Origin: Bryobacterales bacterium
GTDB lineage: Bacteria; Acidobacteriota; Terriglobia; Bryobacterales; Bryobacteraceae
Direction of reading: 5' to 3'
DNA: 41,654 nucleotides
NCBI GenBank assembly: GCA_003166875.1
Contig: PMUN01000296.1
Span: 1-41,654, forward strand
The notes under the pieces were generated by a model. The model ran no database searches. It worked only from the letters and a program-made list of their open reading frames with translations, and was not told where the DNA came from. Below, piece by piece: positions 6,468 through 14,362 of this stretch (its first letter is position 1; the number at the start of each line of letters is the position of its first letter). A program made the position numbers and the translations under genes.

Positions 6468-9421
6468 GCAGGGTTACAAAACGCTTTAGAATTCCCGGAG
6501 TCCCGCGTTGCATCGCGGGACTCCTTCTTTTATTGGCGCCTTGCTTTGCAGCCCACCCACGTATCTACATCCAATCCTCGGAACATATCGAAGTTCTCTA
6601 TTACAGTCCTTCGCATGAATATCTGGTCACCCATCTCATTCGCTCCTACGAAAACGCGCTGAACTTCGAACGCAACCTCTTCCACTTCACGCCTTCCCGC
6701 AAAGTCAGCGTTCTGATCGAGGATTTTGGCGACTATGGCCACGGCGCTGCCGGAACCGTACCCTCGAACTTCATCAGCGTGGGTATCGCTCCTTTCAGCT
6801 ACACCTACGAAACTTTACCCGCGAACGAGCGCATGACCTGGATCATGAATCATGAGTCCATTCATATTGTGATGGGCGACAACGCCAACAACATCGACCG
6901 CCGTTTTCGATCGTTATTCTTCGGCAAGGTGGCGCCTACCGACGAAGAGCCCGTCTCCATGCTGTACAGCTCCTTGACCAGCCCCCGCCATTATTCCACA
7001 CGCTGGTTTCACGAAGGCATCGCAGCTTTTATGGAAACCTGGATGTCGGGAGGTCTGGGGCGCGCCATGGGCGGATACGACGAAATGGTGTTCCGCGCCA
7101 TGGTTCGCGACGATGCCCGCATCTACGATGTCGTCGGCCTGGAATCCGAAGGGACGTCCGCCGATTTTCAAACCGGCGCGAATTCATATCTCTACGGAAC
7201 GCGCTTCATGACCTGGCTGTGCTACACGTATGGTCCCGGCAAATTGCTGGAGTGGGTCACACGCGGCGAAAACACCAAACGCTATTTTGGATCGCGCTTC
7301 TCGCAGGTCTACGGCATGGGCATGGCAGAGGCCTGGAAAAAGTGGATCGCCGGCGAACGAACCTGGCAGGAAGCCAATCTCAAAGAGATTCGCAAGTATC
7401 CGGTCACCCAGCCGCAGCGGCTATCGTCGAAATCGCTCGGGTCTGTTTCGCGCGCTTATTACGATTCCAGGCTGAACGTGATCTATGCCGGCATTCGATA
7501 CCCCGCGCACATGGCGAGTATAGCCGCGGTTCACCTGGATACAGGAAATATCGAGGAGCTGAAAGACATCAAGGGACCGGCGCTTTACTACGTGACATCT
7601 TTAGCCTGGGACGCCCGCGGCAGAAAACTGTATTACACCACCGACAACAACGACTGGCGCGACTTGATCGTCTATGACGTTGATACGCACCACTCCCAGC
7701 GTCTGCTGAAGGATTTCCGCACAGGAGATTTAGCTTTCGATTCTGAGGACAGCTCACTGTGGGGTGTCCGTCACGAGAACGGCTTATCCACGCTGGTAGA
7801 GATCCCCTCACCTTATAGCGAATTCAAAACCCGTCATGAATTCGACTACGGCATCGACATCTTCGACATCGATGTTTCCCCCGACGGTCAATACCTCACC
7901 GGCGCCATCACCGATCTGAGCGGGCGCCAGAAATTGGTCCGCTTCAAAATCGATCAACTGCGCAAAGGTGAAGCGACCTTCGAAGTCCTCTATGACTTCG
8001 AATACAACACGCCGGGGAATTTCGTATTCTCCGCGGACGGACATTATATGTACGGCTCGTCCTACTACACCGGCGCGTCCAACCTTTTGCGCTACGATTT
8101 CTCGACCAAGAAGATGGAACCGATCAGCAACGCCGAAACCGGCCTGTTCCGGCCTCTGCCCCTTCCCGACGGATCTTTGATTGCTTTCGAATACACCAGC
8201 AAGGGATTCGTCCCAGGGCGTGTTCCCACCCAGCCGCTGGAAGATGTCAGCGCGGTAGAGTATTTTGGGATGGCCACGCTCAAAAAATATCCGGAACTGA
8301 AATCCTGGAAACTGCCGCCGCCATCCACCATCAGCTCCGAGAATCTCATTACCCGCGCGGGCGAATACAAGCCGTTGCAGAACGTGCAGTTGATTTCGGC
8401 CTATCCCATCGTCGAAGGCTTCGAGAATACGGTAGCGGCAGGAATGCGCGCTGAATTCTCCGATCGGCTGCGCCTGGCGGGCATCAATGTGGATGCCAGC
8501 TATTCTCTCGATCCGAATCTGGCCGCGGGCGCCCGCGCACACGCATCCTTTGACGCCCACTTGTGGGACTGGAAGCTCACCGGCTATTACAACTACGCCG
8601 ATTTCTACGACCTTTTCGGTCCAACTCAGTTGAGCCGCAAAGGCGAATCGTTAAAACTGGCGCATTCGAAGTTTTTGCTCTACGACACGCCGCGCACCCT
8701 GTCTTTCGATTGGAACGTAGCCGGCTACGTGGGGCTGGATCGTTTGCCCGAGTATCAAAACGTAACCACCTTCGTTCACAATTTGTTTGAAGCCAATGCT
8801 CTACTGAAATACGCGAATGTCAGCCGCGCCCAAGGCGCCGTGGATGACGAACAGGGAACGAAGTGGGGCATTTATTCGCGCATCTACTATGCCGATAACG
8901 CATTTCCTCGCTTGTGGGCCAACTACGATCACGGATTCCTGCTGCCGAAGAACAGCGCGTTGTGGCTGCGCGCCTCGGCCGGCAAGTCCTTCGGCGATTT
9001 CAACAGCCCATTTTCCAGCTTCTACTTCGGAGCCTTCGGCAATAACTACATCGACCACCAAGAAGTGGATCGCTATCGCGATTACTACAGCTTCCCCGGT
9101 GTCGGAATCGATCAGATCGCGGCGCGCAGCTTCGGCAAGTTTCTAGCGGAGTACAACCTGCCGCCCAAGAGATTTCGAGACTTTGGCGCCACCTGGTGCT
9201 ACGTGAATTGGGCGCGACTCAGTCTGTTCTCCTCGGGGCTCTTCACAAACTTCACCAGCGTGCCTAGCCGTGATTACTACGGGAATGTGGGAACGCAGCT
9301 GGATATCCGCGTGGTCCTTTTTAGCTATTTGAACACCACGCTTTCGGGCGGCTATGCGGCGGCAACCGATAAAACCGGTCACGTTTCGACCGAATATATG
9401 GTCTCTCTGCGGGTTCTCTGA
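6464..9421 (+). CDS. Secreted gluzincin peptidase with propeller-like and outer-membrane barrel-like regions
   Basis: The 985-aa protein begins with a signal peptide (RCIAGLLLLLAPCFAA, cleavage near residue 30). Residues 130-134 are HESIH, a zinc-binding HExxH, and WFHEGIAAF places the third ligand at E184, the gluzincin pattern. Residues about 320-620 contain repeated YY/YDV and SPDG blades like a beta-propeller of the TolB/WD type. Residues about 650-985 alternate aromatic beta-strands and end YMVSLRVL, like an outer-membrane barrel. A cell-surface peptidase is therefore likely. The TTG start overlaps the previous stop. A perfect terminator hairpin lies inside the signal-peptide codons. The following PrsW gene starts at the stop codon (TGATG). 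Confidence 0.85.
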   Translation: MSRVTKRFRIPGVPRCIAGLLLLLAPCFAAHPRIYIQSSEHIEVLYYSPSHEYLVTHLIRSYENALNFERNLFHFTPSRKVSVLIEDFGDYGHGAAGTVPSNFISVGIAPFSYTYETLPANERMTWIMNHESIHIVMGDNANNIDRRFRSLFFGKVAPTDEEPVSMLYSSLTSPRHYSTRWFHEGIAAFMETWMSGGLGRAMGGYDEMVFRAMVRDDARIYDVVGLESEGTSADFQTGANSYLYGTRFMTWLCYTYGPGKLLEWVTRGENTKRYFGSRFSQVYGMGMAEAWKKWIAGERTWQEANLKEIRKYPVTQPQRLSSKSLGSVSRAYYDSRLNVIYAGIRYPAHMASIAAVHLDTGNIEELKDIKGPALYYVTSLAWDARGRKLYYTTDNNDWRDLIVYDVDTHHSQRLLKDFRTGDLAFDSEDSSLWGVRHENGLSTLVEIPSPYSEFKTRHEFDYGIDIFDIDVSPDGQYLTGAITDLSGRQKLVRFKIDQLRKGEATFEVLYDFEYNTPGNFVFSADGHYMYGSSYYTGASNLLRYDFSTKKMEPISNAETGLFRPLPLPDGSLIAFEYTSKGFVPGRVPTQPLEDVSAVEYFGMATLKKYPELKSWKLPPPSTISSENLITRAGEYKPLQNVQLISAYPIVEGFENTVAAGMRAEFSDRLRLAGINVDASYSLDPNLAAGARAHASFDAHLWDWKLTGYYNYADFYDLFGPTQLSRKGESLKLAHSKFLLYDTPRTLSFDWNVAGYVGLDRLPEYQNVTTFVHNLFEANALLKYANVSRAQGAVDDEQGTKWGIYSRIYYADNAFPRLWANYDHGFLLPKNSALWLRASAGKSFGDFNSPFSSFYFGAFGNNYIDHQEVDRYRDYYSFPGVGIDQIAARSFGKFLAEYNLPPKRFRDFGATWCYVNWARLSLFSSGLFTNFTSVPSRDYYGNVGTQLDIRVVLFSYLNTTLSGGYAAATDKTGHVSTEYMVSLRVL
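6497..6531 (+). terminator. Rho-independent terminator inside the peptidase signal-peptide codons
   Basis: GGAGTCCCGCG and CGCGGGACTCC form a perfect 11-bp stem with a six-base loop, followed at once by TTCTTTTATT. It lies 30 bases after the repeat-protein stop but within the first 25 codons of the next ORF. It would end or attenuate transcription after the repeat-protein gene. Confidence 0.75.
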
Positions 9422-10449
9422 TGTTGCCCGCCTCGATTCGATTGGCTCTTATCCAAGCTGGTCTGAGCATACTTCCAGTAATTCTCTTCTTGTTCGCTCT
9501 GGAACTGATCGACACTTACAAACTGCTCGCTCTTCGCCGCGTGCTCCGCAGCGTTGCGGTTGGATGCGGCGTCGCGATAGTTTGCTACGGTCTCAACACG
9601 GCGATTTACAAGCTTGGCATGGTCTCGCCGGCGCTGTGGGCACGCTCGGGAGCGCCCGTGATCGAAGAAATCGCCAAGGCGCTGTATGTCGCCTGGCTGC
9701 TGCGCTCGAACCGGGTAGGTTTCATGGTGGACACGGCCATTTCCGGATTCGCCGTGGGAGCCGGCTTTGCAGTTCTGGAGAACCTGACGTACCTCCCGGA
9801 TCTCAACGCCACGGGCCTGGTAACCAGTGCTATCCGGGGTTTGGGAACGGCCATGATGCATGGCGGAACGACAGCGATCTTCGGAACCGTATCCGCCAAT
9901 CTGGCCGAGATCCGAAGTTCGCGATCGCCGTTGGTGTACCTACCCGGACTGGCGATTGCCGTTATCATCCACGGCCTTTACAACCAGCCGTTCTTGCGCC
10001 CGGTCACGTCCGCGGTAGTAGTTCTGCTGACTCTGCCGGCCGGCATTGCGTTTATCTTCTGGCGCAGCGAAGCAGCCCTCGAAAAATGGCTGGGCACAAA
10101 GCTGGATAAAGACATCGATCTTCTTCAGATGATCACCAGCGGAACGTTTAGCTCCTCGCGCGCCGGATCCTACCTGCGTTCGCTTGAGAGCACCTTCGCG
10201 CCGGAAGTCCTGGGAGATATGCTTTGCTACGTGCAACTTTCGCTCGAGCTGAGCGCTCGGGCCAAGGGAGACCTGCTGCGCCGCGAGATGGGTTTCCCCG
10301 TCGTGAGCGACCCTGAATTGCCCGGCCAGCTTCGGGAGTTGACTTGGCTGGAATCACGGATCGGTCGTGCCGGAAAGCTGGCTCTCTCGCCCCTGACCGG
10401 CCAAAGCCGGCATGATCTCTGGGAACTTCAGCAACTCTCCGAAAGCTAG
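9421..10449 (+). CDS. PrsW-family intramembrane metalloprotease
   Basis: The 342-aa protein has about seven hydrophobic segments over residues 1-215 and a soluble C-terminal tail (215-342). It carries the PrsW/CPBP-type active-site pieces: PVIEEIAKAL (E82, E83), GFAVLEN (E120, N121), MMHGG (H147) and IIHGLYN (H184). In Bacillus, PrsW performs site-1 cleavage of the membrane anti-sigma factor RsiW. Here the gene is the last of an operon that opens with an STAS/kinase partner-switching pair and lies beside an ECF sigma gene. A role in releasing a sigma factor or processing the anchored repeat protein is therefore suggested. Its start overlaps the peptidase stop. Confidence 0.88.
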   Translation: MLPASIRLALIQAGLSILPVILFLFALELIDTYKLLALRRVLRSVAVGCGVAIVCYGLNTAIYKLGMVSPALWARSGAPVIEEIAKALYVAWLLRSNRVGFMVDTAISGFAVGAGFAVLENLTYLPDLNATGLVTSAIRGLGTAMMHGGTTAIFGTVSANLAEIRSSRSPLVYLPGLAIAVIIHGLYNQPFLRPVTSAVVVLLTLPAGIAFIFWRSEAALEKWLGTKLDKDIDLLQMITSGTFSSSRAGSYLRSLESTFAPEVLGDMLCYVQLSLELSARAKGDLLRREMGFPVVSDPELPGQLRELTWLESRIGRAGKLALSPLTGQSRHDLWELQQLSES

Positions 10450-10609
10450 CCACGGTGACGCGAATGTGGCGCACGGACTCCCCATGCCGCCGTTCACGAG
10501 ATCGATTCACAACAATTGGCTCAGCATGTCATTTTGTCGGATACATAAAAAAGGGCCCCAACCCGCCAACCGATGTCTGCATGATGTGGCCTCAGCATGA
10601 TCGTTGAAC

Positions 10610-10682
10610 AATTGACTTGCTGTTTCTCCCGACCGGAGCGATGAATGGTCACGACCGCAGCCCGGTCACAGGAGAAACGAGA
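10610..10682 (+). promoter_or_regulatory. Leader copy B (shared promoter/5' UTR element)
   Basis: The stretch runs AATTGACTTGCT, TTTCTCCCG, GAGCGATGAATGG, GACCGCAGCCCGGTCA and AGGAGAAAC to the ATG at 10683. It shares its upstream half with copy C (30232-30310) and its downstream half with copy A (3511-3580). TTGACT resembles a -35 box, but no clear -10 box is seen at normal spacing. Confidence 0.65.
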
Positions 10683-10829
10683 ATGAACACCACGACTGAA
10701 TCGGAAAGAACCCATCGGCACCTGAAGTTCCGCAGCCGAAGACTTTTCACCTGGGTGTTCCGCGCGAGCCCCGGGTTGATGACCTCCTGGGACCAGTTCG
10801 AATCCATGTTGGGCCCCCAGAAACATTAA
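10683..10829 (+). CDS. Small basic protein, 48 aa
   Basis: The ATG at 10683 follows AGGAGAAACGAGA, an excellent ribosome-binding site, and the shared leader B. The product starts MNTTTESERTHRHLKFRSRR and is Arg/His-rich at the N-terminus, with an amphipathic stretch FTWVFRASPGLMTSWDQF. The longer ORF-track version runs into the leader and is less likely. No family is recognised. The conserved leader is the best argument that this is an expressed gene. Confidence 0.5.
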   Translation: MNTTTESERTHRHLKFRSRRLFTWVFRASPGLMTSWDQFESMLGPQKH

Positions 10830-11333
10830 GGAATCTTGAGAGAAAAAGTTTGAAAACCGTATTTTTGGGGAGCCAAGACTTCGAAGTTCGAACTGATGCT
10901 GACGTTTTGTTGACAGCATCGACCCGCTTGCCCGGTAGCTTTTATCCCCAACATTCCGAAGATCTTCGGTGTTCACGTGTCTCTCCGGTTTCAACCGAGA
11001 GACCTGAGCGCATACTGCCGGACCGTTCCTGTTGGGCGCTCTCGCCCCGATTTTCTCCGTTTTCTCTTATTGACAGGTCGCGTTTGTTGACAGGGGGGTT
11101 AAGCTTGGGGTGGCAGCAATTCTGTTCGAAATGCGGGTACCCATCTGATTCACTAACCCAGATCAGGGTACAGCCCGGCTGAAGTGTGAGCCTCTCCGTC
11201 GCGCCGAGCCGCCGCGGGGGCCGGTCCGCGATCTGCTGTTGAGAGCCGGCATCAGCGGTTTCCTTTTCCAACGAATTGCAGGATTTTCCCTTCTATTTCC
11301 AGGATTATCCACCGTGGTGTAAAGTGGTGAGTC
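10830..11333. other. Intergenic stretch of about 500 bases
   Basis: No convincing coding frame is seen on either strand; the listed ORFs are Arg/Ser-rich. Two TTGACAGG sequences lie 17 bases apart (around 11070-11097). Before the next gene, GTGGTG occurs twice, ten bases apart. Confidence 0.4.
11311..11330 (+). promoter_or_regulatory. Candidate operator: GTGGTG direct repeats before the RHH gene
   Basis: ACCGTGGTGTAAAGTGGTGA contains GTGGTG at 11314 and 11324, a ten-base phasing (one helical turn), just upstream of the ribbon-helix-helix gene. RHH repressors typically bind such phased short repeats near their own start. The assignment is inference. Confidence 0.3.
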
Positions 11334-11531
11334 ATGAAGACCCGCAGTACACCATGCCTCCGCGCGTCATTCAACTTCCCGTATGGCATTGACCAGAATC
11401 TCCAAGAATTAGCCACACAAAAAAAAGCATCTCTGCCGTGGTTTGTACAAGAAGCGGGGGAAAGGTACGTTGCTGAGGCAAAGGTAGAGGTCCGGAAAGA
11501 GCCCGGACAAACTGTCCGCACTTCCAAATGA
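11334..11531 (+). pseudogene. Ribbon-helix-helix (CopG/Arc-like) protein gene with a one-base insertion
   Basis: The 65-aa ORF has an odd N-terminus (MKTRSTPCLRASFNFPYGID), but from GIDQNLQELATQKKASL onward it looks like an RHH DNA-binding protein. The other frame from the ATG at 11354 reads MPPRVIQLP and then breaks. If the T at 11382 is removed, the two join as MPPRVIQLPDGIDQNLQEL, which is the expected beta-strand plus helix of an RHH domain. I therefore read this as a frameshifted RHH gene (or a sequencing error). Its stop overlaps the next ATG by four bases (ATGA), so both genes were one operon. RHH proteins are usually repressors or antitoxins. Confidence 0.6.
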
Positions 11532-12124
11532 CCAAGAAGACCAGGATGACACCTCTCGTCATAGCAGCCGCTATAGCCGCCGTGCCATTCGTTTTCTGGT
11601 TCTTATGGCGACGGACAAGACCCCGTCCAGTCAAAGGGAATGCGGCGCCCGTCCCGGCAAGGAGCGCTTCGGTGGTGGTCCCCGCCGATACCGCGCCACT
11701 CGAAGTCCCATGTCTTCCAGATAGTTCACTGCCGGTTGAGGATCCGCCGACGGCGCTCTGGGCCGTTTGCACAGCTCAATCTCGTGGAGAGACGATTACT
11801 TTTCCCTCACAAATCGAGCCCACGATATTCAACCCCGCGCGTTCCGAAGATAATCCGCCTGAGGTTGAGGCAGACGAGGCGTCCGCTATGCCGGACGAGA
11901 AACAGTCGGTTACAGTTGTTGCGCGGGCCGGGTCTCAAAGTGAGGCGGAGAATTCAACTTTAGGGGTTCGCAACGCAACAATCGAGCTGTTGCCACTCTT
12001 GGAGGTTGCCTCCCTGATTGAGACTGAAGAACTGACGCGCGGCGGAAGAAGAAGAGCTAGCAGCGTCACCGGCAGTTGTGGCAGCAGGGCCTCAGAGCGC
12101 AGAAATTGGGAGACAGCAGAATGA
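11528..12124 (+). pseudogene. N-terminal part of a membrane-anchored protein (frameshifted)
   Basis: This frame encodes a short basic start, one transmembrane helix (residues about 8-26, PLVIAAAIAAVPFVFWFLW) and then a long acidic, Pro/Ala-rich linker. After residue about 170 it turns into Arg/Ser-rich sequence. The frame one base later is open from 12036 and begins AAEEEELAASPAVVAAG, which continues the linker style directly into the 526-aa ORF. The two ORFs are thus probably one gene of about 700 codons broken by a frameshift between 12036 and 12124. It overlaps the RHH gene by four bases. Confidence 0.5.
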
Positions 12125-13658
12125 CCCACTTGAACCGTCTTCGCAAAATGCAGACGGTGTTCCGTCGCTGCCATCAACAGAAATACCCTTGGCCGGGACC
12201 GCGCCCGGCAACGATATGCAAGCCGGTCACACCGCCCCTGAGACGGCAGCCGCTCTAGCCGTGTTGCCTCCACCTGATGCGGAAGGTGCGGAAGCGGAGC
12301 TTCCTCACGGCGCGGAGGAATCCCATGAGGAAGACACCAGGGAGGCATCCCATATCTACCGTCCACCGCCGCAAAAACCGACGCGGCAAACAACTGTCAG
12401 GCCGGTTCCTCAAACACCCACGCGCCCGGTTTCCGATTTGGCTCTCGACATTCGTGTCCGCCTGACGTTTGACCGCTCGGGGTATTGCGAGGTCCGGCTT
12501 CTGCCCGAACGCACGGCAGAATTGGACACCGAGGTAGACGTGAAGAGCGGAGGAGCCCCGCTGCATCTGGTGGCACAGGAGGAATGGTATGAGGACCTTT
12601 CGTTCGAGAATATAGGGGAACGCTTATTGCGTGGGCTTGAACTAAAAGGGCTTCTTGCAGACGATCGCCGAGTCCGGTGGCTTCTAACAGGGCAGGAAAT
12701 CTATGTGCTCGCAAGCCATCCGCGCGCCAGCGGTTTTGTCTCCGCAACCCAGCTTGTTTTGGGCCGTTCTCACGTTGTGCTGTGCGCGGCCGGATTACTT
12801 CCGCAAGTCGAAGCGATACTGAATGCATCCGGGTGCAGGGGATACACGAAACTGGACGAAGCGCACGGAGTTCCATCCGGTTGGGTTGGGCTTCGCGGCG
12901 TGGCGCCCACTACGGCCGTGCCGCTGGAGCCAGGCAGCGACCCGTTTTACCCGATTAAGCCGGCACTGGACATTGAAATCGAACTTGAAGGCGGCGTGTG
13001 TTGCGCAACTCGATTTGGCTGGCGGGATTCCCCCAAAATCAGGTTGCTTGGAGACGCAAGAGGGCCGGTGAGAGTCCTGATCGACGAAAAAGATGCCATC
13101 CGGGCGGCTGATGGCTCTTTGACTGTGGAGGGCTGCGACTTACCGGGACAACACTTCGTTTACTGCGAAGGCCTGTCCTGTTCCCGCTCTTATTCGATTG
13201 AGGAGCCGCCGGACGCTTGGGAGGAATGGCCAGCCTACCGCTTCGGTCACGCTGAAATCTGCGGGCCCTTGGTTCATCTTCGTCCTGAAGCGGCTGGCAG
13301 GCGGATCTTTAGCGTTCCGATGTCAAATCCGCTTCTCCTTGGTGCTGAACCTGGTCAAATCTTCCGCTGTTCGTCTCGAAGGGTTGCAAACTGGAAAGGG
13401 TTCGTGCCGTTCGACGTCGTGTGGGCGCTCCCGAACCAACCGTATATTTGCGACAAGAAAACGGCGAGTATTCGTCAGTTCGCGAACGCTCCGCTTACGC
13501 CTCCCCAGAGCCCCAAGAAGCCTGTACTTTCTTGGTGCGCGGCGATCCTCGAAGCATCGGCAAAGGGGCTTCGGATTGAAAATGGCTTTCCCGATGGGAC
13601 GGTTCTCTGGAACGAGTATAAAAAGGCGGCCCGGAACATACGGAGGGCCGCGCGGTGA
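12078..13658 (+). CDS. Unrecognised large protein, C-terminal part of the frameshifted gene
   Basis: The 526-aa ORF begins with a disordered Pro/Glu/Ala-rich region (residues 1-115). From about residue 118 (LALDIRVRLTFDRSGYCEVRLL) it becomes a globular, beta-rich protein up to residue 526. Trp/Cys-containing stretches such as WEEWPAYRFGHAEICGPLV look conserved in style, but I cannot name a family. The listed GTG start may be artificial because the frame is open back to 12036, in the linker of the upstream ORF. The next gene starts within its stop (GTGA), so the two are coupled. Position beside a serine recombinase suggests cargo of a mobile element, possibly defence-related; function not shown. 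Confidence 0.6.
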   Translation: MAAGPQSAEIGRQQNDPLEPSSQNADGVPSLPSTEIPLAGTAPGNDMQAGHTAPETAAALAVLPPPDAEGAEAELPHGAEESHEEDTREASHIYRPPPQKPTRQTTVRPVPQTPTRPVSDLALDIRVRLTFDRSGYCEVRLLPERTAELDTEVDVKSGGAPLHLVAQEEWYEDLSFENIGERLLRGLELKGLLADDRRVRWLLTGQEIYVLASHPRASGFVSATQLVLGRSHVVLCAAGLLPQVEAILNASGCRGYTKLDEAHGVPSGWVGLRGVAPTTAVPLEPGSDPFYPIKPALDIEIELEGGVCCATRFGWRDSPKIRLLGDARGPVRVLIDEKDAIRAADGSLTVEGCDLPGQHFVYCEGLSCSRSYSIEEPPDAWEEWPAYRFGHAEICGPLVHLRPEAAGRRIFSVPMSNPLLLGAEPGQIFRCSSRRVANWKGFVPFDVVWALPNQPYICDKKTASIRQFANAPLTPPQSPKKPVLSWCAAILEASAKGLRIENGFPDGTVLWNEYKKAARNIRRAAR

Positions 13659-14362
13659 CGCCAAACGAACTTCTCTTATGGCTTTCGGCGCGGAAGGCGG
13701 GCTCCTGGTCACAATTCCGGGGAGCGGTGGAAACACTCGATTTGGCGAATAGCTCTGCGGAGGGCGAGGAAGACGCCGGGCTGCCAATCCATCAACGGGT
13801 CCGCTTGAATCTGGAACGGCTCGGTCATATTGAATTTGGTGCAGCCGACAGCGAAGAGGGCTGGCGGGTAGTGCCTCCTACCTTGGCGCTCTTGCAATAC
13901 AATGGCCGGGTTACTGGCATTTTGTGCGGAGCACGAACCCTCCCTCTTTTAGAGAGAATTGAACGGGCGGCGAACGAATTGCCGTTCGAACGCGTGCCGC
14001 ACCCGGATTGCCCGGACATTCTGCGTATGCACGCGCCAAGCGCCCAAATCCTCATCGACATGGCTCAACGCGAGGGTATCTTCTGCCAAGCCGATGCCCC
14101 TACGGCTTTGCTCTCCCACCTCCCGTCCATTGATTCCGCTAAAAGCTGGCATCGCAGTCCGATGCCCGCAGCGGGCAAGGACTGGGATGTAAAGCAATTC
14201 GCTGTCGAAAGGAAGTCGATGAAGTGGGGGACGATTACGCTTCAGGAAGCGAATGCGCCCGGAGCGCAGGGGCTATTCCGTTTCACGCGCTTTCAAGTAT
14301 CACAGCATTTTCTGCGCGAAGGCCGGGAAACAATCAAACTCCCAGGTCCGGTTGCGATATAA
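13655..14362 (+). CDS. Unrecognised protein coupled to the previous gene; 3' end replaced at a recombinase junction
   Basis: The 235-aa product starts at a GTG overlapping the previous stop. Its N-terminus (MTPNELLLWLSARKAGSWSQFRGAVETL) looks like a small winged-helix-type fold, with a later part RVRLNLERLGHIEFG and WRVVPPTLALL. The last residues (LPGPVAI) run into a point where the other frame abruptly becomes a serine recombinase at YKVDRFSRS. The natural C-terminus has therefore probably been lost. It likely works together with the 526-aa protein. I do not recognise the family. Confidence 0.55.
   Translation: MTPNELLLWLSARKAGSWSQFRGAVETLDLANSSAEGEEDAGLPIHQRVRLNLERLGHIEFGAADSEEGWRVVPPTLALLQYNGRVTGILCGARTLPLLERIERAANELPFERVPHPDCPDILRMHAPSAQILIDMAQREGIFCQADAPTALLSHLPSIDSAKSWHRSPMPAAGKDWDVKQFAVERKSMKWGTITLQEANAPGAQGLFRFTRFQVSQHFLREGRETIKLPGPVAI

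Noticed and set aside
7808-8560. 250-aa minus-strand ORF within the gluzincin gene
   Set aside because: Antisense shadow; the plus-strand frame continues through it with coherent beta-strand patterns.
14253-14357. N-terminal extension of the recombinase ORF
   Set aside because: These codons overlap the end of the 235-aa gene in another frame and show no recombinase similarity; the homologous part begins at YKVDRFSRS.
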